Assembly: GCF_040869045.1 (NCBI RefSeq)
Contig: NC_090323.1
Span: 261,272,392 to 261,336,391, forward strand
Length of the DNA: 64,000 bases
Reading direction: 5' to 3'
Source: Eurosta solidaginis
Lineage: Eukaryota > Arthropoda > Insecta > Diptera > Tephritidae
Shown: one piece after another, positions 1 through 10,289 of the stretch
How the letters are laid out: each line of letters starts with the position of its first letter
Position numbering within the stretch: the stretch's first letter is position 1
The notes under the pieces: generated by a model
The model's database searches: none
Seen by the model: the letters and a program-made list of their open reading frames with translations, nothing else
What the model was told of the DNA's origin: nothing
Translations under genes and position numbers: made by a program

Positions 1-1534
1 TTGCTTTGTTATTGTTATTTTGAAAACCGCTTCTGCTGTTCTTTTGTAACAACGTTGGCGATAACAGTTTTTTGAAAAAATTATAAAATTATTTTTTGAG
101 TATGCGTAGTGGAACTGTTTTTTCCGAGCCCAAATCCTATCGAAAAATCGATGCCGCGATATCGGTTAATAAATCGACCCAAAATAATATACATTATGTA
201 AATTTATAGATTTTTGAGTCAGTATTTCGTTAAGATGGGTGTTCGTTTTACGGTTTGTTTGCCTTGTTTTTGTTATTTTGAAAACTACTTCTGTTTAAAG
301 GCCGTGGCACAATGGCATTTTTCATATAAACGCGTTTAACACAAGCTTATAAATTCCAATAACAACGCCACAATCAATCAAGATGTTGTGTTTGTAAATA
401 TGAAGGAATTTCAGACTTGGCAATATAAGTTTATTTTGCCTTGCCCATTCACATACAAAATTTCGCGAAGCACTGGTATAAACATTCTCCCTATACAACA
501 AAAATACTTGCTAACATATTTTGTGTCGTATTCGATTGTTATATTGCAGTTTTTACTTGCAAAAAATGTTATAAAATTTACCAACGAGTGTGAAAAATAA
601 TTTCACTTGCAAAGTGTGTCAACACCCTTAGCCAAAGCAAATGTCAAATTCTTCTTCTTATGCTTTGTTTGTAACAAAATTTGGGAGTAGGCTCCTTTTC
701 AATATCAATATATGTGCAATCTACTCATAATGCATAAACTTGTGTTAAACTCATCTATATGAAAAACTGCTTATGTGTCGGGGCTTTAAATGTTGTTGAA
801 AATCTATCGCTATCCTCCATGTCAAAAGCATACATCTCAACTGCCAAAGACATTGAGCTAATGACTAGATTTCGGCAACAGTGATACAAGGACTCACGTA
901 TGTACATGAAGAGCAACAACAATACAGCAACAAAAAGAGCAATAACTACAACATTAACATCCAGTCAACAAAAGAACAAGCATAAAGAGAGCAGATGGAG
1001 CAACAATAAATTGTAGTGAAAGGCATAATTTGCTATGAAAGGACAAACTTGAACAATCTGATAGACGTTAGATACTTGATAAGTAAATTTAGTTTGCGAG
1101 CACATGTTTATAACTGTATTAGAGTATGTATAAATCCTTATATGTGTGCATAATTTCTTTGCTTGTAGCTTACTTGCTCTTACATCTAAAGGGTTATCTT
1201 AATCGAGCTGTGCCATAGTAACAATATTTGGACGACACTTTACATGCTTCTTAGCTTTTTCGAACCGAAACAGTTGATTGTATATCTATAAATAGCTCCA
1301 GTTCTTTTATTGTATGTGGTGTGTTTAAAAACTTAATTATAGATATTTTCTTGCCGAGCTACATACATTAAGGCTTTTGAATAATTCACGTTGCCGAACA
1401 AAGAGATCGTCGCATGTTAGGAGGTTACTCATACGCCTCGGCAACGCTTCTACAAAGTGCTACATAAATGAAGCATTTCCGTTTGGCCATTTTAAACGTT
1501 AGCTAAAGCTGAATCGATTCTCGATTGGCATTCT
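1..1534. other. AT-rich noncoding stretch
   Basis: No gene or transposon domain is recognisable here. A short open frame on the plus strand (ATG near 400, stop near 600, 66 codons) has no splice context or familiar motif and is probably chance. CAA-type trinucleotide runs occur around 905-1000. Confidence 0.4.
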
Positions 1535-1725
1535 CAACCAAAAGCAGGTTTAATGTGGTCATATTAATCGATCCCCAGATGGTCGGGCTAGTACCTTAAT
1601 GGTGCTTGTTACATAAACGTACCGCATCTATATCCGGCAAAGGACCATCAACATCGATAACCCTCCCCAAAACTTTGGCGACTGTATTTATCCTTAATAC
1701 AACAAAAACAACAACAACACGAAAA
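1535..1725 (+). repeat. 3' end of a LINE (non-LTR retrotransposon) with CAA-rich tail
   Basis: The stretch contains a 'cagatggtcgggctagtacc' type segment, then 'ggcaaaggaccatcaacatc', and ends in a CAA-rich tail (about 1700-1720). I recall this untranslated 3' tail from LINE copies in fly genomes. No coding sequence is attached, so this would be a strongly 5'-truncated copy. The family assignment is from memory and should be treated as tentative. Confidence 0.5.
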
Positions 1726-1729
1726 AACT

Positions 1730-3013
1730 CCTGGCGGAAGATAGTCTTCTCGACAAATAACAGTGGGCTAATTGATGCTATTTTTGGTTTAAGTGAATCA
1801 GCACCAGCAAATTGTTAGTAATCAAATTAAAACTAAGCTCATTATAAATCATGAGAATCACTTGAAAGTTACTCAGCCGCCTCTCTTTTCTGAGGCAGTT
1901 TAGCCCCTGAAATAAGTGGTCGCCCGTTTTTTCTATTTCATATGCATACAAAACTATTACCATATCTGTCAAATCGGCAAGGCTACATCGTGGTGCCGCT
2001 ATCACAATTTGCGAATTATCAACAGAAAAAATAAATTTTTTAATTGCCAGATTGTGCGTCCTATTCATCTACACATAACTATTCCGTTAAGTTTGAGTGT
2101 ATGAGCAGCACGTCAGGCTAAATAGCCTTTAGCTCTGTGCGACTCTCGAAAAAAGCGTTTTCGAGGAATGTCAGCATACTAAAACAGCGTGCTAGAGAGG
2201 ATAATCCACCACTTCGTACTCCCCAAAGAGACTGAATCCGTTAAATGAGGCATATTCACATTCAATTCCTACGGCAATACCCCTTGAAGTTCTTTCTTTT
2301 TTAATTGCCTTAAGTATAGCAGACTTCTATCAATTCTGCAGGACTTCAATCGTACGCCAGCTAATAATATTCTTTCTCTTCCAAGTTTCAACCGCCTCGT
2401 TTCGCACCAAGTTGATTTTTTTACACTCTCTATTGGTAATCCATTGCTGGTCCGAGAGCCTGAAAGGCAAAGTGGTCACCCAATTTGAATTTATTACACT
2501 TATTGACACGATTTGTAATCAACAGGGTCTTGCTCGCCTGCTGGATAGCAGTATTGAACCTTGCGTTCACGGGACGTATATATTAGAGTTAAAGTTATCC
2601 GTTTATACTTCACAGTTCATCTAAGATCCTTCTATGAAAACTGAATTGTGGAGTCTCTGAGCATGTTTCCTATTTCTCCAGACCTTCCAGAATATAAGCC
2701 TTTCGTTAGACAATGCTAGAATTTTTCCGAATTGATATATGGGGCGTTATGATATATGAGCGTTTTTCGCTAAAAAATTTGGTCAGTAGCATATCGATTA
2801 CATAGTCAAAGTTCACGGCTCCTGAAATGCTTATGTGTGCAGTTCACTGAATTTTGCCTAGTACTTTAGGCGGAAAGAGTAAACTCTTGACCGCTAGTTA
2901 AAGAAAATCTGCAGTTTGGTATTTTGATCTTCTTTTATGGATTTATGCTGAATATTGAGCTCACTAAGCATCTACTTGGATTTGTTATTGCTGTTTGTGT
3001 TTCTGCTGATCAG
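1730..3013. other. Unassigned noncoding stretch
   Basis: Short open frames on both strands show no familiar domain. Base composition is less AT-rich around 2100-2560, which may be old transposon sequence, but I cannot name it. Confidence 0.3.
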
Positions 3014-3131
3014 ATTCGGCCACAGACCTGATGAACCAGGGCGTGCAATATGTACTGGTGACATAGTTTTTTTTAGACATGCTAAATTCTATAACTTTGG
3101 AGAACACAATTGTTGGGTGAGTCACCCTAAG
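3014..3131 (+). CDS. Candidate internal exon of an unrecognised gene
   Basis: A 118-bp open stretch starts after a plausible acceptor (T-rich tract then 'gctgatcag') and ends at a consensus donor, AAG|GTATGT. Only one of the three forward frames is open. It encodes a polar, Cys/Trp/His-containing peptide of about 39 residues, including GDIVFFRHAKFYNFG. It begins with one base of a split codon and ends on a codon boundary, so it cannot join directly in frame to the exon starting at 5889, which needs two bases from its predecessor. It is either part of a gene with a further exon between, or a chance open stretch. I do not recognise the protein. Confidence 0.25.
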
Positions 3132-3852
3132 GTATGTATATAAGTTAAAATATTTTAATAAATATTCAAATTAGTCCTCCCCAAGCTACCAAATCCATAT
3201 GCATTCCTATATGCATAAGCTCTCTATTTTATATCACACACATTCAAATATAAATTCAGGCATCTTGAAGAAGTGACATTTTTGCTGTAATTTTACGAAC
3301 AAATTGTCTTTATTCCTTACAAATTAAAATCGTATCCTTTCGTTTTCAAGAAATTTGTTAGCAAATGAGGAATTTCTTAATTGTGTGTGAATAATTTTAA
3401 TGAAATATCTTTAAAATATTGCTAAAAGCTTGTGAAAATTTCTTAAAATCCTTCGTAAATCTTCCAGTGCGCACAGCATTGATTGAACATTTATGCATTT
3501 ATATGTAAACGTTTATACACATACATATGTATGTTTGTGTATTTATGTGTGCTGATGTCCTTTCTTAAAAATGTTCACAGCTGGTTGTGTTTGTTCTATA
3601 AATGGCGTTAATGGTCAGAAATATTTAAGTAATTTTCACTAAATAAAAACAAAATTGTGAGAGATGACTCGATATGTGGGCGAATGATATAAATTTGATT
3701 GATTGCTTTTTTATGTAGATTCCATATTTTATAAATTCAATGTGTATATTTACAAATATACATAGCTAAGGGCACACATACATATGAAATAAAGTTTAAT
3801 TAAATATCCTACGAATGGATGGATATAGGTACATTAGATATTAGGCCTGTTG

Positions 3853-5762
3853 TTTTATACTCAGCTGAGCAGAGCTCACAGAGTATATTAATTTTGTTTG
3901 CATAACGGTAATCCGTAACGGCATAAACTAATCGAGATAGATATAGACTTCCATATATCAAAACGACCTGGGCGTTAAAAGAAATTCATTTAGCCATGTC
4001 CGTTCGTCCGTAAACATGATAACTTGAGTAAATTATGAGGTATCTTAATGAAATTTGATATGTAAGTTTCTGGGCACTCATCTCAAACCACTGTTTAAAA
4101 TGAACGAAATCGGACTATAACCACGTCCACTTTTTCGATATAGAAAATTTCGAAAAACTGAAAAAGTGCGATAATTCATTACCAAAGACGGCTAAAGCGG
4201 TGAAACTTGGTAGGTGGGTTGACCTTATGCCGCAAAATAGAAAATTAGTAAAATTTTGGACAACGGGTGTAGCACAACCCACTTTTAAAAGTATTGCAAG
4301 CTGTAACTTGGCAGTCGTTGAAGCTATCTAGGTGAAATTTGACAGGAACGTTACTCCTATTACTATATGTGTGATAAATAAAAATCAGCATAATCGGATG
4401 ACGACCACGCCCACCTAAAAAAAAAAAAATTTTGTCAATCAATATAAGTAAATTATGTAAACATTCAACTCCAGTAATGATATGGTGCAACAAAATACAA
4501 AGATAAAAGAAAATTTCAAAATGGGCGTGGCTCCGCCCTTTTTCATTAAATTTGTCTAGAATACTTTTAATGCCATAAGTCGAAAAAAAAATTCACCGTT
4601 CCCTGTGAAATTTGTTAGAGGCATAGATTCTACGACGATAACTGTTTTCTGTGAAAATGGGCGAAATCGGTTGGAAGCCACGCCCAGTTTTATACACAGT
4701 CGACCGTCTGTCTTTCCGCTCGGCCGTTAACAGGATAACTTGAGCAAAAAACCGATATATCTTTACTAAACTTATTTCACGTTCTTATCTCAACTCACTT
4801 TACCTTGGTATAAAAAATGGCCGAATTCCGACTATGACCGCGCCCACTTTTCTGTATCAAAAATTACGAAAAATGAAAAAAATGCTATACCAAATATGAA
4901 AAAAGGGATGAAACATGGTAATTGGATTGGTTTATTGACGCAAAATATAACTTTAGAAAAACCTTTTTAAAATTGGTGTGACACCTACAATATTAAGTAG
5001 AAGAAAATGAAAAAGTTCTGCAGGGCGAAATCAAAAGCCCTTGCAATCATTGCAGGAACACTGTTCGTGGTATCACATATACAAATAAATTAGCGGTACC
5101 CGACAGATGATGTTCTGGGTCACCCTGGTCCACATTTTGGTCGATATCTGGAAAACGCCTTCACATATACAACTACCACCACTCCCTTTTAAAACCCTCA
5201 TTAATACCTTTAATTTGATACCCATATCATACAAACACATTCCAGGGTGACCTGGTACACCTTCATGGCGATATCTCGAAAAGGCGTCCACCTATAGAAC
5301 TAAGGCCCACTTCCTTTTAACATACTCATTAACACCTTTCATTTGATTCCCATGTCGTACTGCGTCATAAGGTCAACCCACCTACCAAGTTTCATCGCTT
5401 TATCCATTTTTGGTAATGAATTATTGCACTTTTTCCGTTTTTCGAAATTTTCGATATCGAAAAACTGGGCGTGGTTATAGTCCGATTGCGTTCATTTTAA
5501 ATAGGGATCTGAGATGAACACCCAGGAACTTACATACCAAATTTCATCAAGATACCTCAAAATTTACTCAGGTTATCGTGTTCACGGCAAACAGACGGAC
5601 GGACGGACGGACGGACATGGCTAAATGAATTTCTTTTTTCGCCCATATCATTTTGATATATAGAAGGCTATATCTACCTCGATTAGTTTATACCGTTACG
5701 GGGTACCGTTATGCGAACAAAGTTAATATACTCTGTGAGCTCTGCTCAGCTGAGTATAAAAA
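3853..5762. mobile_element. Noncoding element with ~380-bp terminal inverted repeats
   Basis: The left end (3853 to about 4234) and the right end (about 5361 to 5762) are diverged inverted copies. Both start TTTATACTCAGCTGAGCAGA and both run through the same later motifs (CGTAACGG, AATTCATTTAGCCATGTCC, GGTAGGTGGGTTGACC). The interior has no convincing ORF. It carries two ~127-bp tandem units (about 5119-5245 and 5246-5360) and repeated CCACGCCC/GGGCGTGG boxes near 4125, 4405, 4520, 4679, 4838 and 5464. The architecture resembles a non-autonomous long-TIR DNA transposon. I recall the sequence as an abundant repeat in higher flies but cannot name the superfamily, and no clear target duplication is visible. 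Confidence 0.7.
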
Positions 5763-5888
5763 TTTGACTTTTCTTGCGTTCATTGTGGCGGGCAAACTTC
5801 CACCGTGCGTTATTTCAAAGTGACACAAACGCCAAAACGATGCAAAAGTCGGCTGCGTTCGGGACTTGATGAACTTTTTTCTTTTCAG

Positions 5889-6047
5889 AGTTGAATATGG
5901 CCAAGCGAATTTCAACAATTTCAGGAGCTACAATGAAACACTACGAAAATTTTCGGATGACTTTGGTAGCAATGTGTCGGGTTACACATTTAAGTATTTG
6001 CATGAAAAAGAGGTGGATAAACCTACGATCGTGATCTCATTTAAGAG
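5889..6047 (+). CDS. Candidate exon A of an unrecognised host gene
   Basis: The exon follows an excellent acceptor (a run of T then 'cttttcag') and ends at GAG|GTATGT. It is 159 bp, open in one frame, with no transposon domain. The peptide starts VEYGQANFNNF and ends with IVISFKR; the final Arg codon is completed by the next exon. It needs two bases of the preceding codon from an upstream exon. I could not identify that exon: the sequence 130 bp upstream is the end of the long-inverted-repeat element. The protein is unrecognised; it looks soluble, with mixed charge. Confidence 0.5.
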
Positions 6048-6126
6048 GTATGTATCGATAGCCTGCGAACGTCATGAATTAAGTCCCTATATAGTGATGT
6101 CATCATTATTATTACTTATATAACAG

Positions 6127-6191
6127 ATCTGTTCCCGATATGTGCAAAAAAAGCGGCTACCAACTTGCGACCACGTATTTGACAGCAGCAG
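6127..6191 (+). CDS. Candidate exon B of the same gene
   Basis: After a 79-bp intron (6048-6126, ending 'tatataacag'), the frame continues in phase from exon A and encodes SVPDMCKKSGYQLATTY and a few more residues. A donor at 6191 (GCAG|GTTATA) allows in-frame joining to exon C. If it is not used, the frame reads on to a TAA at 6269-6271, an alternative C-terminus. Intron length is typical of Diptera. The donor is only moderate, so both endings should be considered. Confidence 0.4.
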
Positions 6192-6283
6192 GTTATAGAT
6201 TATCCGTTTGCGCGAAACAGCTAACTCTACCTCATACTAATCTGATATTAATGTCTATTTCGCTAAGCTAAAAACTGGAGCAG

Positions 6284-6338
6284 GTGACGTTTGTCCTTAT
6301 ACCATGAAGGAATTTTTGCAGGAAAACGAAAATACATG
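6284..6338 (+). CDS. Candidate exon C of the same gene
   Basis: If the acceptor at 6281-6283 (GAGCAG) is used, the codon split by exon B is completed as Gly and the frame continues as DVCPYTMKEFLQENENT. The intron (6192-6283) contains branch-like CTAAC and ACTAATCTG motifs, but the tract just before this acceptor is weak in pyrimidines. The donor is ATG|GTGATT, also weak. Without splicing the frame closes at the next codon (TGA). Support comes mainly from frame continuity across three junctions. Confidence 0.35.
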
Positions 6339-6413
6339 GTGATTTAAAAGAGATTGTGATTTTTGAGTGTTGACACATTGCACAATTTTTATATTAATTT
6401 CTTTTGCTTGCAG

Positions 6414-6513
6414 CTCGTCAAAGCAATACAACCCTGAATTAATGAGAATTTTTATTCAACCGAGAACTGAGAAAAAATTTAACTCACATGCAGAAACGTT
6501 TCGAATTTCATAA
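6414..6513 (+). CDS. Candidate terminal exon D
   Basis: A strong acceptor ('tttcttttgcttgcag') precedes an in-frame continuation of exon C. About 32 residues follow, including NPELMRIFIQPRTEKKF, before TAA at 6511-6513. A canonical AATAAA follows at 6540-6545, 27 bp after the stop, which suits a terminal exon. The intron (6339-6413) is 75 bp. I do not recognise the protein. The whole A-D model is an inference from splice signals and phase, not from homology. Confidence 0.4.
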
Positions 6514-6539
6514 ATTTTCACTTCTACTGAATGCATATG

Positions 6540-6545
6540 AATAAA
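6540..6545 (+). terminator. Putative polyadenylation signal
   Basis: AATAAA lies 27 bp downstream of the exon D stop codon. Such hexamers are common by chance in AT-rich DNA, so it carries weight only together with the exon model. Confidence 0.35.
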
Positions 6546-6659
6546 AAAGTGAGAAAATAACAAAAACGGCCGATCATAAAACTGGGGGAAGGATTCTGTT
6601 TTCTTGCAAATTTCATAGAGTAGATTAAAAATCGGCGTTAAAAATTTGTCAAAAACCTT

Positions 6660-7275
6660 CTATAAACATACATTATCGGTTTGTTATCGCCAAGCCATCG
6701 GCTTGTTAAAATATTGGTTACGGATGTGTCATCGATTTTATATTGAAATTTTATCCGTATCTAGTTGATAACAAACCGATGAATAGTCCAGAACAAATCG
6801 ATAAAAAGCGGTTCAGTAACTTATAACAATGTGATAAGAAATCGATATATTTTCGATATCTAATCCATAAATTTTGACAACAAGTCGATAACTTTCCGAT
6901 ACATTTTCGATAACGCTTCGATAACAAATCGATAAGCTTTCGTTTTCGATTCCGCAACTTTGTGATTGCATATCGTTTAATAATCTATATTTTTTCGATA
7001 ACAAATCGATAACTTTTCGACAACATATTTTGATCTCATATCAATAATTTTCCGATAATAAATCAATCAATATTTCGATCAATAGAGACCCAATATAGGT
7101 TAAATGGGTCCATAGTGTCCATAAAAAACTGATAACTCGTCGATACAAAATCATTGATAACCTTTGTTATTGATAGAAAATGTATAGCACTTCGAAAACA
7201 AATCGATAACTCGTATATACCTCGTCTAAAATACGCATATAACAAATCGATAACTCGTCGATAAGAAACCGTTAA
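6660..7275. repeat. Degenerate CGATAAC minisatellite, array 1
   Basis: The stretch is built from diverged copies of a roughly 20-30 bp phrase of the type 'acaaatcgataacttttcga'. By hand count it holds about 19 CGATA motifs on the two strands, where only one or two are expected by chance at this composition. A related array lies at about 23770-24345. There is no believable coding sequence; open frames on the minus strand here are translations of the repeat. Confidence 0.75.
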
Positions 7276-7535
7276 TACTTAATATCGCTTATATCAACTC
7301 TACCACTTAGGTACATTGTTCTCGCATTAAGCTAGAGTGTATTCAACTTACACTTAAATGGTGTATTCCTCCATGCCGTGACCAAAGATGTTCAGACGTC
7401 AAAAATATTAGCCTACTTTGAACTGAAACGCAAGTTTTCCGGAAGAACTGTAGTACTACCAGTGATGTAAATGCCGTAAACTGTACTGGTAGGGTTTGGT
7501 TCGAGATAGCCAAAAATTCAAATAACAATTCGTAT

Positions 7536-7820
7536 TGTTACGAATATTAGCAAAACTAAGGGGTGCTGCCATCTCTAAGCCGATGCTAAACAGTGATATC
7601 ATGCACATCCATAGATCAATCATTATGTATCTACATAAACGAATCAATAATTGCGTTTACACATATGTACGTATACGAGCAGCGGAGAAGCAATGCACAA
7701 ACACATGCATATATCTTATCTGAATTGCTCACAAGAGAGAACAATAATTTGTGCAAGTATTATTCAAATGAGAAGTTATAAACGTAGTTGTGGCTGGCGA
7801 TTTTGTAGCTGAAACTAACT
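7536..7820 (+). mobile_element. Solo LTR 1, left part (split by Penelope-like element)
   Basis: It begins TGTTACGAATATTAGCAAAA, the same start as the LTR at 34900. The LTR resumes at 10290-10301 and ends CGTTACA at 10560. Without the insertion it is about 545 bp. The TG...CA ends fit an LTR of Ty3/gypsy type, but no internal gag-pol is present, so it is a solo LTR. Flanking 4-mers GTAT (7532-7535) and GGAT (10561-10564) could be a target duplication with one change. Confidence 0.7.
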
Positions 7821-8054
7821 ACTGTAAAGAAAGTGAAACAACACCTTTTAGTCGTTTAAGTTTTTTTGTTTTTATTTTTACAAGACAAATGTTTCAACAC
7901 TCGCGTGGTGTCTTCTTCAGTTGCTAGTTTTCAACTAACCATTGCCAACTGAAATAACAAAGTAACAAAGTAAGCCTATCCAAATTTGTCAAATATTATC
8001 GGCTAATACAATGAAAAAGCAAAAAGACATACAGAGAGTATAATACAACAACAA
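7821..8054 (+). repeat. Penelope terminal inverted repeat, left copy
   Basis: It starts ACTGTAAAGAAAGTGAAACA and ends ...ATACAACAACAA. It is the near-exact reverse complement of 10000-10233, with only a few substitutions (for example around 7943-7955). Confidence 0.9.
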
Positions 8055-8089
8055 AATTAAGTAATAACAAAATATGGATCAAACGAAGT

Positions 8090-8992
8090 TTAATGGAAAG
8101 CTGAGTAAAGATTTGTATACAGTGGGCCACTATCACGATTCACTGACACACTATTATTTACATAAATATGTAGGGATTCTAAAATATTTAATCTACTGAT
8201 ATTCGATTCTATTTTAATTAATTTACAGTCGTCTTCACTTATCGAGTGTTGATTCGATAATGCATGTTCGGCGATGCCACTTTTGGGCTCAATACTTTGT
8301 ATGTATTTTAAATGCTCATTGAATCTGATTCGTACAGTGCGCGTCGATTGGCCTATGTACTTTGCACCGCATTCTACTCCGTCGTCATTTATATGAGAGC
8401 AAGTGATTGAGTACACTCCAGGATTGTCCAAAATGTCACCTTTATCCTTAGATGATCTCAATAGGGCCTTCAGTTTTGTTGTTGATTTTGGAGCCAAATT
8501 TAAACCAGCTTTTTTAAAGATATGTTTCATATCAGAAAAATAATATGGGTCGTAAGTCATGTTGCACCAAGTCATGTTGTCTTTTTCACCCACTGTGCCG
8601 AAAAACGAACTGCACTCTTTTTGCAATTTTTTGCGCTGGTGTTTTCTTATTAGCTGCTCTACCATGCTGGCGCAATACCCATTAGTTTCTGCGATGCTCA
8701 CTATTTTGTGTTTTTCTTTGTTGTAAGCAGCACAGCTTAGTGGGACGTTAATAAGGCGATGAACCATAGAATTGAAGGCAGCTAATTTATGCGAGTAGTG
8801 ATGGTTCGATTCTATTGGGATAAATCGATCAGTCGATGTTGGCTTACGATATATGTCGAATTCGATCCCTCCGTCGGTATTATGTTTCAGCATTAAGTCC
8901 AGAAAAGGTAACCCATTATTAGTTTCAAACTCACATGTGAATTGGATGTTTACATTAATGGAGTTAAATAAATTCAATGTCTGCTGTATTTT
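8090..8992 (-). pseudogene. Penelope-like element, GIY-YIG endonuclease part
   Basis: This 295-codon stretch is in the same frame as the reverse transcriptase, separated from it by one TAG at 8993-8995. Counting from the Met at 8977, the N-terminal part is the RT thumb and linker. The endonuclease follows, with GVYSI at about residues 187-191, KYIGQ at 206-210, the arginine-rich RIRFNEH at 216-222 and a glutamate in LESLHIY near 267. Those are the expected GIY, YIG, Arg and Glu positions. Cysteines before and between the motifs (ITCSH, VECGAKY) fit the Cys-containing Penelope subtype. In the family this domain nicks the target to prime reverse transcription. The stop upstream would block a fused product unless read through. 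Confidence 0.85.
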
Positions 8993-9892
8993 CTATCTCT
9001 CTATAATAACAATACAGTCATCGACATATCGACTATAAAAACGTGGGAAAATAGAACTTTTAATAAGCTGTTCTTCAACTGTATTCATGAATAAGTTGCA
9101 AAGGAATGGGCTAATATTCAAACCCATAGGTAAACCATCCATTTGTTCAAAGAATTCCCCTCTAAACTGGAAGAAAGATTGATTTATACAAACCACGGTC
9201 AACTCGAACAAGGCGCTAGCCACCAGTGGATTTATATTTTGTTTGTCTAACCAGATACGTAAAGAATCCAAGGTACCATTTCTTGGGACGGTAGAAAAGT
9301 AGGAAGTGATATCGAACGACGCAAAACACTCATTGGGATTCAACTTCACAGTTTTAATCTTATCGATTAGTTCAAATGAATTATCGATTGAAAAACTATC
9401 GAAACTCGTAAGTTTCCCGAAATAATCGCTCAACCATGACGCAATGTTTGCTATGGGCGAAGTGTACCCAGCGATAATTGGTCGGAACTTATTTCCTGGT
9501 TTATGAGCTTTGTATAAACCATACAAACAGGGAACTCGAACATACGATTTATGCATTCTTTTGTTCCAGCGGCGACCGAACAGATCGGCATACTTTTTCC
9601 TACATTCTACCACTTGTCTTTTCATCTTTGGGAGAGGATTTTTTATTTTAATGTAATTTCCTTCCTCTATCAGTACGCTCATCCCATTATTGTAATCGTC
9701 CCCATTTAGTACAACAACACAGTTACCTTTATCGGCTTTTTTTATGTAAACATTCTTTTCGTTTAACGACTTTACGGCGCCATGCAAATAGTTGGTATAA
9801 CTAATATTATTTGAAGTGGGCTTCGATGATAAGACTTTTTTTATATTGTAACGCACATTGTCGGCTACTTCGGAATCCAATCTACCAAGAGC
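8993..9892 (-). pseudogene. Penelope-like element, reverse transcriptase part
   Basis: A 295-codon open stretch ends at TAG (8993-8995). Motifs in order, counted from the leucine (TTG) codon at 9878-9880: LYGLYKAHKPGNKFRP near 119-134, palm motif A FASFDI at 186-191, motif B GLPMG at 249-253 and catalytic motif C YVDD at 285-288. The same frame extends upstream past a TAA (9893-9895) into further protein-like sequence. The visible N-terminal extension is short for a full Penelope polyprotein, so the element may be 5'-truncated. All catalytic positions that I can see are kept, so the loss of function looks recent. Confidence 0.88.
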
Positions 9893-9999
9893 TTACTCAG
9901 AATCAACGATGATATCCTGCATAGGTGAACGTTTGTGGGGTAACGCATATTTTAAGCCTTTATTTAAATTATTTATTTTATTATCTTCTAAGGGCGCGG

Positions 10000-10233
10000 T
10001 TGTTGTTGTATTATACTCACTGTATGTCTTTTTGCTGTTTCATTGTATTAGCCGATAATATTTGACAAATTTGGATAGGCTTACTTTGTTACTTTGTTAT
10101 TTCTGTTGACAATGGTTGGTTGAAAACTAGCAACTGAAGAAGACACCACGCGAGTGTTGAAACATTTGTCTTGTAAAAATAAAAACAAAAAAACTTAAAC
10201 GACTAAAAGGTGTTGTTTCACTTTCTTTACAGT
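10000..10233 (-). repeat. Penelope terminal inverted repeat, right copy
   Basis: This is the reverse-complement partner of 7821-8054, ending CTTTCTTTACAGT at 10233. The very high identity implies recent formation or gene-conversion-like copying during retrotransposition. Confidence 0.9.
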
Positions 10234-10289
10234 GTCGAAAGTCGTTTAGCACTCAAAAATAATTTAATTTAATTGAATTAAATAAGTAA

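Larger units (their letters stand above)
7821..10289 (-). mobile_element. Penelope-like retroelement (nearly intact)
   Basis: A 2.47-kb element lies between 11-bp direct repeats TGAAACTAACT (7810-7820 and 10290-10300), which I read as the target duplication. It has 234-bp terminal inverted repeats, plus a 56-bp extension (10234-10289) on one side, in keeping with the short extra tail known from Penelope. On the minus strand it encodes a reverse transcriptase followed by a GIY-YIG endonuclease domain, the defining pair of this class. The coding frame has in-frame stops at 9893-9895 and 8993-8995 but no frameshift that I can see between 9895 and 8090. Confidence 0.9.

Noticed and set aside
7063..7245. 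Minus-strand open frames across the CGATA array
   Set aside because: Repetitive translation of the minisatellite; no start context or domain.
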